From Singulisphaera sp. GP187 (GTDB lineage Bacteria; Planctomycetota; Planctomycetia; Gemmatales; Gemmataceae): DNA of 45,160 bases. A program made the position numbers and the translations under genes. Below are positions 1 through 8,343 of this stretch, one piece after another (position 1 is the first letter of the stretch; every line of letters begins with the position of its first letter). The stretch spans positions 1-45,160 of the forward strand of contig CAMBMH010000013.1 in NCBI GenBank assembly GCA_945868575.1. The letters are read 5' to 3'. Under the pieces are notes generated by a model that was not told the DNA's origin, searched no databases, and saw nothing but the letters and a program-made list of their open reading frames with translations.

Positions 1-1616
1 TCACGGGTATCGCGGCTGACCAGAGTGTAAAAGTGAGCCAGATCACCACCCGATTTTGGTCGAAGGACCCGTCCCAATCTTTGCGCTTCCTCCTGACGGG
101 ATCCAAAGGACCCCGAAATTTGAATAAGCACTGATGCATCGGGCAGGTCGATGGCAAAGTTGCCTACACGGCTGAGAATGATCTGGCGAACAGTTCCCTC
201 ACGAAAAGCCTTGAACAATTCTTCGCGTTCGATGTTGGGGGTAGCACCGGTGATTAGGGGAAGGTTGTAACGCGCGGCAATTCGCCTGAGCTGGCTAAGG
301 TATTGGCCAATAATCAGGATCTGTTTGTCCGCATAGCGGTTGAGCAGAAAACCAACCACATCATCTTTTGCCGGATTTTCGCTGGAAATCCTGTGCTTGT
401 GTCGAAGTTCCGCGACGGCATATTCCATCCGGACCCGGTCAGGGAGAACCACCCGGACCTCCGTGCAGGCCGCCTCGGCAATCCAACCCTTGGATTCGAG
501 ATCCCGCCATGGGACATCAAATTTTTTGGGCCCGATAAGGCTGAACACATCCCCTTCCCTGCCATCTTCACGGACAAGAGTCGCGGTCAGTCCAAGTCGC
601 CTTCTTGCCTGGATTTGGGCGGTGATTCGAAAAACCGGCGCGGGCAGGAGGTGCACTTCGTCATACACAATCAGGCCCCAGTCACGCTTATCAAAGATAT
701 CAAAATGGGGGAAATCTTCATTTTTGTCATTCCGATGACTCAGAATCTGATAGGTGGCGATAGTAACAGGGCCTATTTCCTTGTTTTCGCCCGTGTATTC
801 CTTGACTTCATCCTCGGATAGGGTTGTCTTGTCCAGAATTTCCCGGCGCCACTGCTTTACCGCCGTCACCCCCGTGGTCAATACAAGTGTGCTACGGCCC
901 ACCAAGGCCATCGACGCAATCCCAACGACTGTTTTGCCGGCACCACAAGGCAAAACCACCACACCCGAACCACCTCGAACATCCCCACCTGCATGAAACA
1001 CCGCGCTCGAATCACGCTGGTAATCACGAAGGTTAAATGGAAGCCCGCCCAAAGTGTTTGTCCGGAGGGCAATTTCCAAAGGCGTGCCTTCGGTGTACCC
1101 CGCAAGGTCCTCCGCAGGGTAACCCACCGCCACAAGAGCCTGCTTGAGAACCCCACGATGCGCTGGATCAACATGGTAGCTTGTTTTGTCAAGCTTCGCA
1201 CCCAGGTAACCCTTCACCTTGGGTTGCCGGGCCAACTCCTCCAGCAAGGGCAAATCCTGACAAACAAGCCTTAAACCGGCTGGACCGTTATCCTTGTCGC
1301 TGCCATCCCGCTCCAAACGGACCCTACCGTAACGGCTTACCAATTCCTGCAAATCAGAGAGCAGATTTCCCGGAACAGGAAACTTGGAATATTTTTGGAG
1401 GATGGCAGCCATTTCCAGTGCTTTGAAACCGGCGGCAGCCGCATTCCAAAGGGAAAGTGGGGTGATTCGGTAAGTATGGATATGCTCCGGACTCTTTTCA
1501 ATTTCGGCAAAAGGGGCAATAGCATCGCGCGCTTCTGCATAGCGCGGATTATCGACCTCTACCAAAACCGTCCTGTCACCCTGAACGATCAGGGGGTTGC
1601 TCGGGTCATAAGTCAT
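1..1616 (-). CDS. XPB/Ssl2-like DNA helicase (3' end beyond window)
   Basis: This is a superfamily 2 DNA helicase of the XPB type, an ATP-driven 3'-5' translocase known in archaeal and eukaryotic repair and present in some bacteria. The 538 visible residues start at an ATG at 1616. They show an N-terminal damage-recognition-like region (about 1-190), then the Walker A segment PCGAGKT (about 223-229), a DEVH box (about 319-322) and the XPB-specific RED motif in TLVREDGRE (about 347-354). Near the left edge come helicase motifs V and VI, with GSRQEEAQRLGRVLRP. The RED motif is what separates XPB from other DEAD/H helicases. The C-terminus is missing only because the window ends. The downstream neighbour lies outside the window. 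The PfpI-like gene is divergent from it, so the 212-base gap between them should hold both promoters. The role in nucleotide excision repair is inferred from the family. Confidence 0.93.
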   Translation of the reverse strand, partial: MTYDPSNPLIVQGDRTVLVEVDNPRYAEARDAIAPFAEIEKSPEHIHTYRITPLSLWNAAAAGFKALEMAAILQKYSKFPVPGNLLSDLQELVSRYGRVRLERDGSDKDNGPAGLRLVCQDLPLLEELARQPKVKGYLGAKLDKTSYHVDPAHRGVLKQALVAVGYPAEDLAGYTEGTPLEIALRTNTLGGLPFNLRDYQRDSSAVFHAGGDVRGGSGVVVLPCGAGKTVVGIASMALVGRSTLVLTTGVTAVKQWRREILDKTTLSEDEVKEYTGENKEIGPVTIATYQILSHRNDKNEDFPHFDIFDKRDWGLIVYDEVHLLPAPVFRITAQIQARRRLGLTATLVREDGREGDVFSLIGPKKFDVPWRDLESKGWIAEAACTEVRVVLPDRVRMEYAVAELRHKHRISSENPAKDDVVGFLLNRYADKQILIIGQYLSQLRRIAARYNLPLITGATPNIEREELFKAFREGTVRQIILSRVGNFAIDLPDASVLIQISGSFGSRQEEAQRLGRVLRPKSGGDLAHFYTLVSRDTR

Positions 1617-1675
1617 GAATCGGTCTTCCCTGACGAAAAATTACGGCCCCAATGGGGCAAGATGGAGTGGCTTAA

Positions 1676-1806
1676 CCTTGGATCCAGAATCCTTGGGGGA
1701 TCCTGAACCTTGGGACCCAAATCAACATTCCCGCAAGAGTTTATGCTTGGCTTGGGACCAAAAAAACAGGTATTGGCTTGGGGATCTGACGCAGGTATGG
1801 GGACCT
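1676..1806. repeat. Cluster of degenerate CTTGGGGAYC-like words
   Basis: The gap between the helicase and PfpI-like genes holds six loosely matching words near the consensus CTTGGGGAYC. They begin at about 1676, 1691, 1708, 1751, 1777 and 1797, all in the same orientation. They are imperfect and unevenly spaced (roughly 16-43 bases apart). They could be binding sites for a regulator of the divergent promoters, or simply a base-composition effect, because CTTGGG-like words are frequent across this window. Confidence 0.3.
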
Positions 1807-1828
1807 GCTTACCAATGAGGTTTTTATT

Positions 1829-2359
1829 ATGAAGCCAAAATGTTTGATGTTTGTTACGGACGGGTTCGAGGACATGGAAGTCCTCTTTACCATGCACCGA
1901 TTTCGTGAAGCCGGATATCAGGTTGTTCTTGCCTCGCTCAAGGGAACCCCGTGCACAGGGCTTCATGGATATCAAGTCCACCCAGATTCCCCAATTCGTG
2001 AACTCAACCCGGTGGAGTACGAGTGGCTTGTCATTCCGGGCGGGGCTTGCTCGGAAAAGTTGCGCCTCCGTGAGGAAGTCCTGGATATTGCCCGCACCCT
2101 TATCGAGGATGGACGTAAAGTTGCATCGATCGGGCGGGGAGCACAGGTGCTTTTGAGCGCGGGAGCCATTGATTCCAAACGAATTGCTTGTCCGCAAGCT
2201 ATTCGCGACGACATCCGGGCCTCGGGCGGAATCTGGGCGGACGAGCCCTCGGTCTCGGAAGGAAACCTGCACTCCTGTCGCTCTTGGCAAGACCTCCCCT
2301 GTTGGTTCCAAAAGCTTTTTGGAAGCCAGCTGGTCGCTCAGCGTTCTGGTAACAACTAA
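1829..2359 (+). CDS. DJ-1/PfpI-family protein lacking the nucleophile cysteine
   Basis: This 176-residue protein has the DJ-1/PfpI (class I glutamine amidotransferase-like) fold along its whole length: the early acidic turn DGFEDMEV (11-18), the IPGG segment (69-72) and the late N-L-H-S-C-R/DLP block. Family members act as proteases, glyoxalases, chaperones or stress proteins through a Cys at the nucleophile elbow (usual form ICHG). Here that elbow reads SIGRGAQ, so Cys is replaced by Gly102 and the next His by Arg103. The acidic residue of the early turn is kept. It is therefore probably not a classical cysteine hydrolase and may be a binding or chaperone-like member. Start ATG 1829 follows GAGG at 1817-1820. 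Its stop lies two bases from the stop of the convergent pyrF gene. Confidence 0.85.
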   Translation: MKPKCLMFVTDGFEDMEVLFTMHRFREAGYQVVLASLKGTPCTGLHGYQVHPDSPIRELNPVEYEWLVIPGGACSEKLRLREEVLDIARTLIEDGRKVASIGRGAQVLLSAGAIDSKRIACPQAIRDDIRASGGIWADEPSVSEGNLHSCRSWQDLPCWFQKLFGSQLVAQRSGNN

Positions 2360-2361
2360 TT

Positions 2362-3279
2362 TCAAAGCGAGCATACCTCAGCTAATTCGGCTTTGGCCTT
2401 TTCGCAAGCCCGAACCAATGGGTTTTCCCAATCCATTTGGTCGGGCTTTGCCGCAAAGGTGATAGCCCTGCCATTATTAATAATTGCCCCGGATCCATCT
2501 GCGCGAAAAGCACCTGCCAATTCTTTCGCTCCGGCCCCTTGTGCCCCGAAACCTGGAACAAGGAAAATCGTTCGCGGCATTAGCACTCTTAATTCATTGA
2601 TTTCTGCGGGATATGTCGCGCCCACAACGGCACCCACATCACCGTACCCGGAACTGCCGACCGCGACTAGATTCAGGGATTCAACAACACGAGCGACATG
2701 TCGATAAAGCTTTTCCCCCGAAGAGACCTTGTCCTGAAAAAGCCCTGCCCCGGGATTGCTCGTTCGCACCAAAACAAATATTCCACAAGACAAAGACCGG
2801 GCCTGACTGACAAACGGCTCAATTCCATCCGTACCCAGATAGGGGCTAACGGTTATTGCATCTGCCGACCAAACGCCGAATTTCTTCCCACCAAATGACG
2901 CCCCCCCAAAAGCGGCTTCAGCATACGCGCTGGCAGTGCTGGCGATATCATTTCGTTTTCCATCCAGGATTGTAAACAGTCCTAATTGGGTGGACTTCAA
3001 AAGTAGCCTTTCAAGTGCGGCAAATCCATGATGGCCACACTGCTCAAAAAAAGCCGCCTGAAACTTGACCACACCAACCCGATCAGAAACCAACTCCAAT
3101 ACTCGGCCACAAAACGACTCATAGGCCCCGGCCACTGCGGCCAAAGATTCAGGAACAGCACCACCAAATGGTTTCCTGATAGCTAGGGGAATCTGCTCCC
3201 AACGAGGATCAAGCCCCACGCAAAGGGGTGTTTTTGCCTTCTTGGTTTTTTCAAAAAGTCGGTCGGCAAAACCCAACAT
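2362..3279 (-). CDS. pyrF: Orotidine 5'-phosphate decarboxylase (type 2)
   Basis: The enzyme converts OMP to UMP, the last step of de novo pyrimidine synthesis, in the cytoplasm. The 305-residue product has the catalytic loop DGKRNDI (106-112), which supplies the Lys and Asp residues of the active site, the early VGLDPRW segment (21-27), and the late VPGFGAQG phosphate-binding loop. Length and motif form match the longer 'type 2' OMP decarboxylases. The frame is open up to 3378, but the ATG at 3279 is preceded by AGGAG with a six-base spacer and begins the family-typical N-terminus, so I place the start there. It is convergent with the PfpI-like gene and divergent from feoA. Confidence 0.95.
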   Translation of the reverse strand: MLGFADRLFEKTKKAKTPLCVGLDPRWEQIPLAIRKPFGGAVPESLAAVAGAYESFCGRVLELVSDRVGVVKFQAAFFEQCGHHGFAALERLLLKSTQLGLFTILDGKRNDIASTASAYAEAAFGGASFGGKKFGVWSADAITVSPYLGTDGIEPFVSQARSLSCGIFVLVRTSNPGAGLFQDKVSSGEKLYRHVARVVESLNLVAVGSSGYGDVGAVVGATYPAEINELRVLMPRTIFLVPGFGAQGAGAKELAGAFRADGSGAIINNGRAITFAAKPDQMDWENPLVRACEKAKAELAEVCSL

Positions 3280-3508
3280 TCCCAACTCCTGGGGTACCCC
3301 GGTCGGTATCGTTATGTCGGCTCCCAAAAAGCGAACCCAAGGGAACAAGGTCACAATGGGATCATTCAAGGAATCCAAACTGTCTTCTTAGGATCCCCAA
3401 AGGAATTGGGTGTAGAGCACCCGTTTATTCCCTGTGAAATTTGAAAGAATGAGAGAAAATGGGATGGAAGGCCGAATCCCGAGTACTTAAACTGACGATA
3501 GAATCCTT

Positions 3509-3527
3509 ATTGAGATTTAGTCTCAAT
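3509..3527. promoter_or_regulatory. Fur-like palindromic operator upstream of feoA
   Basis: ATTGAGATTTAGTCTCAAT is a perfect 7-5-7 inverted repeat centred about 24 bases before the feoA ATG. TGAGA...TCTCA half-sites are common in Fur boxes of other bacteria, and the next operon is ferrous-iron uptake, so iron-dependent repression by a Fur-type protein is a reasonable inference. A -10-like TAGAAT lies at 3499-3504, just upstream, so a bound repressor would cover the transcription start. No regulator gene is in the window. Confidence 0.5.
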
Positions 3528-3541
3528 CTCAGGAACCCACA

Positions 3542-3796
3542 ATGCAGGCCTTTCCAAGTTTTTGTTCGCTCGACCAACTCCTACCCGGTGAAACCGCTTG
3601 GGTTCACCATGTCGATGGAACGGATGACCTGAGCCAACGACTTTGCGACCTCGGCCTTCAGCAAGGCGTTGAGGTCGAATTGCTTGGAAAAGCACCTTGG
3701 GGAGACCCAATCCGGCTACGGGTTGGAAATTGGCGTCTGGGCCTGCGCCGCCGTGAAGCTGCCCGAATCCTCCTACAAAAATTTTCCCCCCGCTGA
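3542..3796 (+). CDS. feoA: Ferrous iron transport protein A
   Basis: A small cytoplasmic SH3-like protein of 84 residues that works with FeoB in Fe(II) uptake. The pattern fits the FeoA family: a start with LDQLLPGETAWV, a central LSQRLCDLGLQQGVEVELL, and a C-terminal half with IRLRVGNWRLGLRRREA. ATG 3542 is preceded by AGGA at 3531-3534 with a seven-base spacer. The gene is first in a three-gene feo operon and is followed by feoB within about 26 bases. The palindrome at 3509-3527 probably controls the whole operon. Confidence 0.93.
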   Translation: MQAFPSFCSLDQLLPGETAWVHHVDGTDDLSQRLCDLGLQQGVEVELLGKAPWGDPIRLRVGNWRLGLRRREAARILLQKFSPR

Positions 3797-3822
3797 TCAA
3801 ACTGGTGAACACACCCTCAATT

Positions 3823-5928
3823 ATGACTGCCGAAAAGCCCATTACTATTGCCTTGGTAGGCAATCCGAATGTGGGCAAAACCACACTATTCAACGCCCTT
3901 TCCGGACTAAGGCAGCACACCGCCAATTATCCAGGCGTTACGGTTGAAATCAAAAAAGCTTCGGTCAATCACAAAGGCAGGCAGATCGACCTGCTTGACC
4001 TCCCGGGTGCCTATTCCCTGGCGGCCCGCTCTCCGGATGAACTCATCCCAACCCAAATTCTCCTTGGCCTTCACTGCGTGGAATGTAGGCCCGATGTTGT
4101 TGTTGCTGTGGTGGATGCCACAAACCTGGAAAGAAATCTATATCTGGTCCACCAAGCACTCGAAGTCGATCTGCCTTTGATCCTTTGCCTGACCATGGTG
4201 GATATGGCCGAGGCCTCCGGAGCCCACATTCGTTTGGATTTGCTCTCCGAACGATTGGGGTGCCAGGTTGTTGCCGTCCAACCTGTAAAAGGTAAGGGGA
4301 TCGAACAACTTCTTGACAAGGTTCTGGAATTTCAAGAAAAACCATTACCTGTCCCAATGGTCTGGCCTGAGGAACTAATTACTGAAACAAAACGCATTAG
4401 CGGTTTGTGTAAAACCGGTACGCCTGATTTCATGGTCCGAAGGGCATTGTTTGATAAAGATGGCGAGGCAGCCAAGGACCTGATAATGGAAAATCGGGCC
4501 ATCGCCGACGCGCTGATTTTGGCTCGCAAAAACCTTGCGGATATCGGCTTTGTTTTACCGCAGGCGGAATCAATCCATCGATACGCGGATATTCGTGTGA
4601 GAATTAGTGGAGTGCAAAATTCCCCAAAAGGTAACCGAAATTGGACTGACCGACTCGACGCCTGGCTAACCCATCCGGTTGCCGGAACCTTGTTCTTTCT
4701 CCTGGCCATGTTCCTTGTTTTTGAATCCGTTTTTTGGCTGGCCGCGCCCGCCATGGAATGGATGTCTTCGGTGCATGAGATTCTTGCCGATTGGATCCTG
4801 GCTACTCTGCCACAAGGGCCCTTCACGGATCTGCTTGCAAACGGGATTGTCCAGGGGGTGGGAGGTGTACTCGTTTTCCTCCCCCAGATCTGCATCCTTT
4901 TCACAATGCTTGCAATCCTTGAAGACACGGGCTACATGGCCCGGGCCGCCTTTTTAGTCGACAACCTGATGTCACGATGTGGGCTCAGTGGCAAGTCCTT
5001 CATCCCACTTCTGTCCTCTCTTGCCTGCGCAGTTCCCGGCATCCTCTCTACCCGTGTTATCGAGGATCGGCGCGACCGCCTTGCCACCATCCTGGTTGCG
5101 CCTCTGATGAGTTGTTCAGCCCGCTTGCCGGTCTACACGCTTGTTGTGGCGGCCTGTTTCGCGCCAGCTTTGGGCCACTCCCCGTGGTTGGGTGGAGTTG
5201 TGCTTTTCGCCATGTATATGTTGGGGCTGATCCTTGCTCCACTGGCTGCCCTTCTACTCAAAAAAACATTGCTTCGGGGCCCAACTCCACTGTTTGTACT
5301 GGAATTGCCCCGATACCAGATTCCCAATTGGAAAAGTGTTCTCCACAAGGTCATGGATGCGGCATGGAGCTTTGTGGGCCGAGCGGGAAGCACGATTTTG
5401 GCGGCAATGGTGCTGATATGGGCTATGCTCTATTTCCCCAGCACAGATGAAAATGGCAAATCCTACCCAAAAGAAATTCGGGAATTGCGTGAAGCCGAAA
5501 AGGGAGAAGAAGCCTTGGTGCTTCAGGCGAAATGGCGCGAAAACAGCTTTTTGGGCACAACCGGCAAAGCCATGGAGCCCATTTTCAGGCCGCTAGGCTG
5601 GGACTGGCGACTTTCCGTGGCCGCAATTGCAAGTTTCCCCGCCCGTGAGGTAGTGGTTGGCACACTTGCCCAACTTTACGCACAGGAGGAGGAAGAAGAA
5701 AATCTTGTTCAGGCCCTTCAGGGGACCGATTCTCCCCTTACTCCGGCCTCAGGACTTTCATTGATGGTCTTTTTTGCCCTTTGCTGCCAATGCGTTTCGA
5801 CTCTGGTGGTCATCGGTCGCGAAACAAAAAGCTGGCTTTGGCCTCTTTTCACCTTCACCTACATGACAACCCTGGCGTACGCTGGAGCATGGATTGCCTT
5901 TCAATTGGGCACATGGATTTGGGGTTGA
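3823..5928 (+). CDS. feoB: Ferrous iron transport GTPase permease
   Basis: FeoB is the inner-membrane Fe(II) transporter with an N-terminal G domain. Visible motifs are G1 GNPNVGKTT (about 13-21), G3 DLPGAYS and a G4-like TMVD, followed by the helical spacer and a polytopic membrane region. Two gate motifs are present: GLSGKSFIPLLSSLACAVPG and APLMSCSARLPVY, each with the conserved Cys. A cytoplasmic loop rich in E and K comes between later helices. I chose ATG 3823, which gives 701 residues and a typical N-terminus. An in-frame GTG at 3805, eight bases after the feoA stop, would add six residues. Neither start has a clear Shine-Dalgarno site, which suggests translational coupling to feoA. 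Confidence 0.97.
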   Translation: MTAEKPITIALVGNPNVGKTTLFNALSGLRQHTANYPGVTVEIKKASVNHKGRQIDLLDLPGAYSLAARSPDELIPTQILLGLHCVECRPDVVVAVVDATNLERNLYLVHQALEVDLPLILCLTMVDMAEASGAHIRLDLLSERLGCQVVAVQPVKGKGIEQLLDKVLEFQEKPLPVPMVWPEELITETKRISGLCKTGTPDFMVRRALFDKDGEAAKDLIMENRAIADALILARKNLADIGFVLPQAESIHRYADIRVRISGVQNSPKGNRNWTDRLDAWLTHPVAGTLFFLLAMFLVFESVFWLAAPAMEWMSSVHEILADWILATLPQGPFTDLLANGIVQGVGGVLVFLPQICILFTMLAILEDTGYMARAAFLVDNLMSRCGLSGKSFIPLLSSLACAVPGILSTRVIEDRRDRLATILVAPLMSCSARLPVYTLVVAACFAPALGHSPWLGGVVLFAMYMLGLILAPLAALLLKKTLLRGPTPLFVLELPRYQIPNWKSVLHKVMDAAWSFVGRAGSTILAAMVLIWAMLYFPSTDENGKSYPKEIRELREAEKGEEALVLQAKWRENSFLGTTGKAMEPIFRPLGWDWRLSVAAIASFPAREVVVGTLAQLYAQEEEEENLVQALQGTDSPLTPASGLSLMVFFALCCQCVSTLVVIGRETKSWLWPLFTFTYMTTLAYAGAWIAFQLGTWIWG

Positions 5929-5939
5929 GGATTTTCCCC

Positions 5940-6149
5940 ATGGAACTTATTCAGCAAATTCTGGCGGGACTTTGTGTTGCCGGGGCAATTGGTTTTGCCT
6001 TTTACCAGGTTTATTCCCGAATTCGGGGTTCCGGAGGGTGTGGCAAGGGTTGTGGAGGCTGTAAGGAAAAGAAAGTGGCGGTAGCGGACAAGCCCCTCCT
6101 TCAGGTCAGCATCCTTGGCAAAAAAGATTCCTCACTAAATCCTCTGTAG
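5940..6149 (+). CDS. FeoB-associated Cys-rich membrane protein
   Basis: A 69-residue protein with one N-terminal membrane helix (about 5-25), then a Gly/Cys knot containing CGKGCGGCK (34-42) and a short polar tail. This layout matches the small FeoB-associated Cys-rich proteins found after feoB in many bacteria. They are thought to help FeoB, perhaps by binding iron or a cluster, but the exact role is not settled. The start lies 11 bases after the feoB stop, so it is the third gene of the operon. I see no clear Shine-Dalgarno site. Confidence 0.85.
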   Translation: MELIQQILAGLCVAGAIGFAFYQVYSRIRGSGGCGKGCGGCKEKKVAVADKPLLQVSILGKKDSSLNPL

Positions 6150-6186
6150 AAATTTCGCCCAACACAAAAGCCATCCACCGTGTTAG

Positions 6187-6254
6187 AATCCGGATTTTCC
6201 TCGTTCCAATCCGGACTTCATTTGCGGAAACCATTTCCGCACAATAGTTTCCGC
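6187..6254. repeat. Inverted repeats in the feo-epimerase gap
   Basis: This part of the 197-base gap holds several short inverted repeats. AATCCGGATT is a palindrome at 6188-6197 and is echoed by CCAATCCGGA at 6206-6215. GCGGAAA (6224-6230) pairs with TTTCCGC (6234-6240), and a second arm GTTTCCGC follows at 6247-6254, so two alternative hairpins are possible. No long T run follows, so this is not a standard intrinsic terminator. It may end feo transcription or regulate the epimerase gene. Confidence 0.4.
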
Positions 6255-6346
6255 ATTCCAAACTCGACCTTGCCCCTGCCTGACAATTCCGGTTATGGTT
6301 CGAATTGGTGGGCCAAGGATGGGCCACTTTTGGCAGGAGGCCTCCC

Positions 6347-7288
6347 ATGCGTGTCTTGGTTACCGGCGCAGCCGGTTTCATCGGATCCCACCTTTGTGAA
6401 CGCCTTGTGGATCTGGGGTATCAAGTCACCGGAATAGACGCGTTTGTTCCCTATTATCCCCGGCCCTGGAAAGAAGCTAACCTGCATCGGCTCCGCCAAG
6501 ATGGGCGATTTGAATTTTTGGAACTGGACTTACGGACCGATCGCCTGGAACAAGCGGTTGATGGCGCACAGGTGGTTTTTCACCTGGCAGCTACGGCTGG
6601 GTTGGTAAAAAGTTGGACCGATTTTGATCTCTACAACTCGTGCAATGTGACGGGCACCCAACGGCTTCTGGAATCGTTGGCCCACCAAAACCTCGAACGA
6701 TTTGTGTATGTTTCAACCTCCTCTGTTTACGGCCGTTTTGCCTCTGGAGATGAACAACTTCCAACCCGCCCCTCAAGTCCTTATGGCGCGACCAAACTGG
6801 CAGGCGAGCACCTCTGCCGTGCCTACGCCGAGGAAAGAAGTCTTCCCCTGACCCTTTTGCGCTATTTTTCCGTTTATGGTCCAAGACAACGCCCCGACAT
6901 GGGATACCACAAATTCATTGAGGCACTGCTGGACGCTCGCCCCATATCCGTATTTGGAGATGGGCAACAAACCCGGGGCAACACATACATCAGCGACTGT
7001 GTCGATGCGACAATAGCCACCCTCCACTCCCCTGTTGGAGAGGTGTACAACATCGGCGGCGGGGAAACCGCCTCGGTTTGGGACATTCTTGGGAAACTGG
7101 AAAGGCTCACCGGCCGCCGCGCCCAAATCAAAATGGAGAAAGGCCGCGATGGGGATCAGCGCCACACCGGCGCCGACACAGGAAAGCTCCTGCGACACCT
7201 TGGATGGGCCCCAAAGATCGGTCTCGACGAGGGACTCTCGATGCAGCTCGACTGGCAGCGATCCCTGCGAATGCGCGCCGCTGCATAA
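6347..7288 (+). CDS. NAD-dependent sugar-nucleotide epimerase/dehydratase
   Basis: A 313-residue extended short-chain dehydrogenase. It has the nucleotide-binding glycine motif GAAGFIG (7-13), the acidic residue binding the NAD ribose in GIDAF (29-33), the active-site STSSVYG (123-129) and the catalytic Tyr146-x3-Lys150 of YGATK. The later RYFSVYGPRQRPDMGY region is typical of enzymes acting on UDP-sugars (UDP-glucose 4-epimerase or UDP-glucuronate epimerase-like). Substrate cannot be fixed from the sequence, but surface polysaccharide or glycan synthesis is the likely setting. ATG 6347 is preceded by a full AGGAGG (6335-6340) at six bases, which decides the start. It is convergent with gluQ. 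Confidence 0.9.
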   Translation: MRVLVTGAAGFIGSHLCERLVDLGYQVTGIDAFVPYYPRPWKEANLHRLRQDGRFEFLELDLRTDRLEQAVDGAQVVFHLAATAGLVKSWTDFDLYNSCNVTGTQRLLESLAHQNLERFVYVSTSSVYGRFASGDEQLPTRPSSPYGATKLAGEHLCRAYAEERSLPLTLLRYFSVYGPRQRPDMGYHKFIEALLDARPISVFGDGQQTRGNTYISDCVDATIATLHSPVGEVYNIGGGETASVWDILGKLERLTGRRAQIKMEKGRDGDQRHTGADTGKLLRHLGWAPKIGLDEGLSMQLDWQRSLRMRAAA

Positions 7289-7317
7289 GCATTAAAAAAG
7301 GTTAAAAAGCCCGGCGC

Positions 7318-8343
7318 TCAACGCTTGGGTGATGCCTTTCCGGAGGCAGGGTTGTATCCCATTTCCCTGAGTGTTTCATTTTGAAGCACCCAGGGATTTT
7401 TATTGAGAGACTCCCAGCTCCAAAGATATAGCAAGTCCTTGGGTGCAAGTGGCATCCGCGACTCATTCCAACCTAATGACCACGCCAAATATCCACAAAG
7501 AACATCTGCGGGAACATTGGCGGACCGCAAAGAGGCCACCCTGGTGTCTCCGTGTCGCTTGGCCAACCGCAAACCGTCCTCGCCAATCACCAAAGGGACA
7601 TGTGCCCAATTCGGGCTTTGATATCCAAAAGACCTGGCAATTCGAATCTGCCTGGGAGTGGAATTCAAAAGGTCATCCCCCCGCACCACCTCGGTAATTG
7701 CCTGGTAATGGTCGTCAATCACAACAGATAGCTGGTAGGCAGGTCCGGCCGACTGGGCCCCTTTTCCCGCTTTCCAAACGGCAAAATCCCCCTCCACAAG
7801 GAGGTCCAAATCTCCAAGAACCTGGTCACGGAATTTTTCCCGGAATTTTCCAAAGCGATACCTCCAGGCAAATGGACCTTCCGGAAGTTCCGCATGCGAT
7901 GACCCGCTTTTTGCACATGTTCCTGGATAAATTGGTCCTTCATGTCCCCATTGGCCTTCGTGGGGCGCGCTGGCCGCCCGCTCAACATCCGTCCTGGAGC
8001 AAACACAAGGATAAACCAATTCCATTTCACGCAGAGTATCCAATGCCTTTTGGTGCTGCGCAATTCGAGTCGATTGGATCAGCGGTTCCCCATCCCAATC
8101 GAGACCAAACCATGTCAGATCATCCAGCATCGATTCCACGGATCCACCCCTTACCCGGGGGGAATCAATATCCTCGATCCGGATCAAAAGTTTCCCTCCG
8201 GCGGATCGGATGGAAAGCCATGCGCACAAAAAGGTACGGAGATTGCCCAAGTGCAAGGCGCCTGTGGGAGATGGAGCCAAACGACCCACGCGCATCGGGG
8301 AAACAGGAGGGGCTTGGGAAAAGGAATTTTGCCTTCCAATCAT
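7318..8343 (-). CDS. gluQ: Glutamyl-Q tRNA(Asp) synthetase
   Basis: A truncated glutamyl-tRNA synthetase paralogue that attaches glutamate to queuosine in the anticodon of tRNA(Asp). The 341 residues contain the class I signature region PSPTGALHLGN (HIGH equivalent), the zinc-site pattern CVC followed by IYPGTC, the substrate segment AYQLSVVIDDHYQAITEVVRG split around the DD pair, and the KMSKS-equivalent LAKRHGD. The anticodon-binding domain of true GluRS is absent, as expected. Its ATG overlaps the stop of the upstream esterase gene (ATGA), so the two are probably translated together. An internal ATG at codon 17 is a possible alternative start. It fits functionally with tgt at 29754-30872, which inserts the queuosine precursor. 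Confidence 0.93.
   Translation of the reverse strand: MIGRQNSFSQAPPVSPMRVGRLAPSPTGALHLGNLRTFLCAWLSIRSAGGKLLIRIEDIDSPRVRGGSVESMLDDLTWFGLDWDGEPLIQSTRIAQHQKALDTLREMELVYPCVCSRTDVERAASAPHEGQWGHEGPIYPGTCAKSGSSHAELPEGPFAWRYRFGKFREKFRDQVLGDLDLLVEGDFAVWKAGKGAQSAGPAYQLSVVIDDHYQAITEVVRGDDLLNSTPRQIRIARSFGYQSPNWAHVPLVIGEDGLRLAKRHGDTRVASLRSANVPADVLCGYLAWSLGWNESRMPLAPKDLLYLWSWESLNKNPWVLQNETLREMGYNPASGKASPKR

Noticed and set aside
1613..2374. 253-residue open frame on the minus strand opposite the PfpI-like gene
   Set aside because: Its product matches no family, it has no ribosome site, and the opposite strand encodes a clear DJ-1/PfpI protein.
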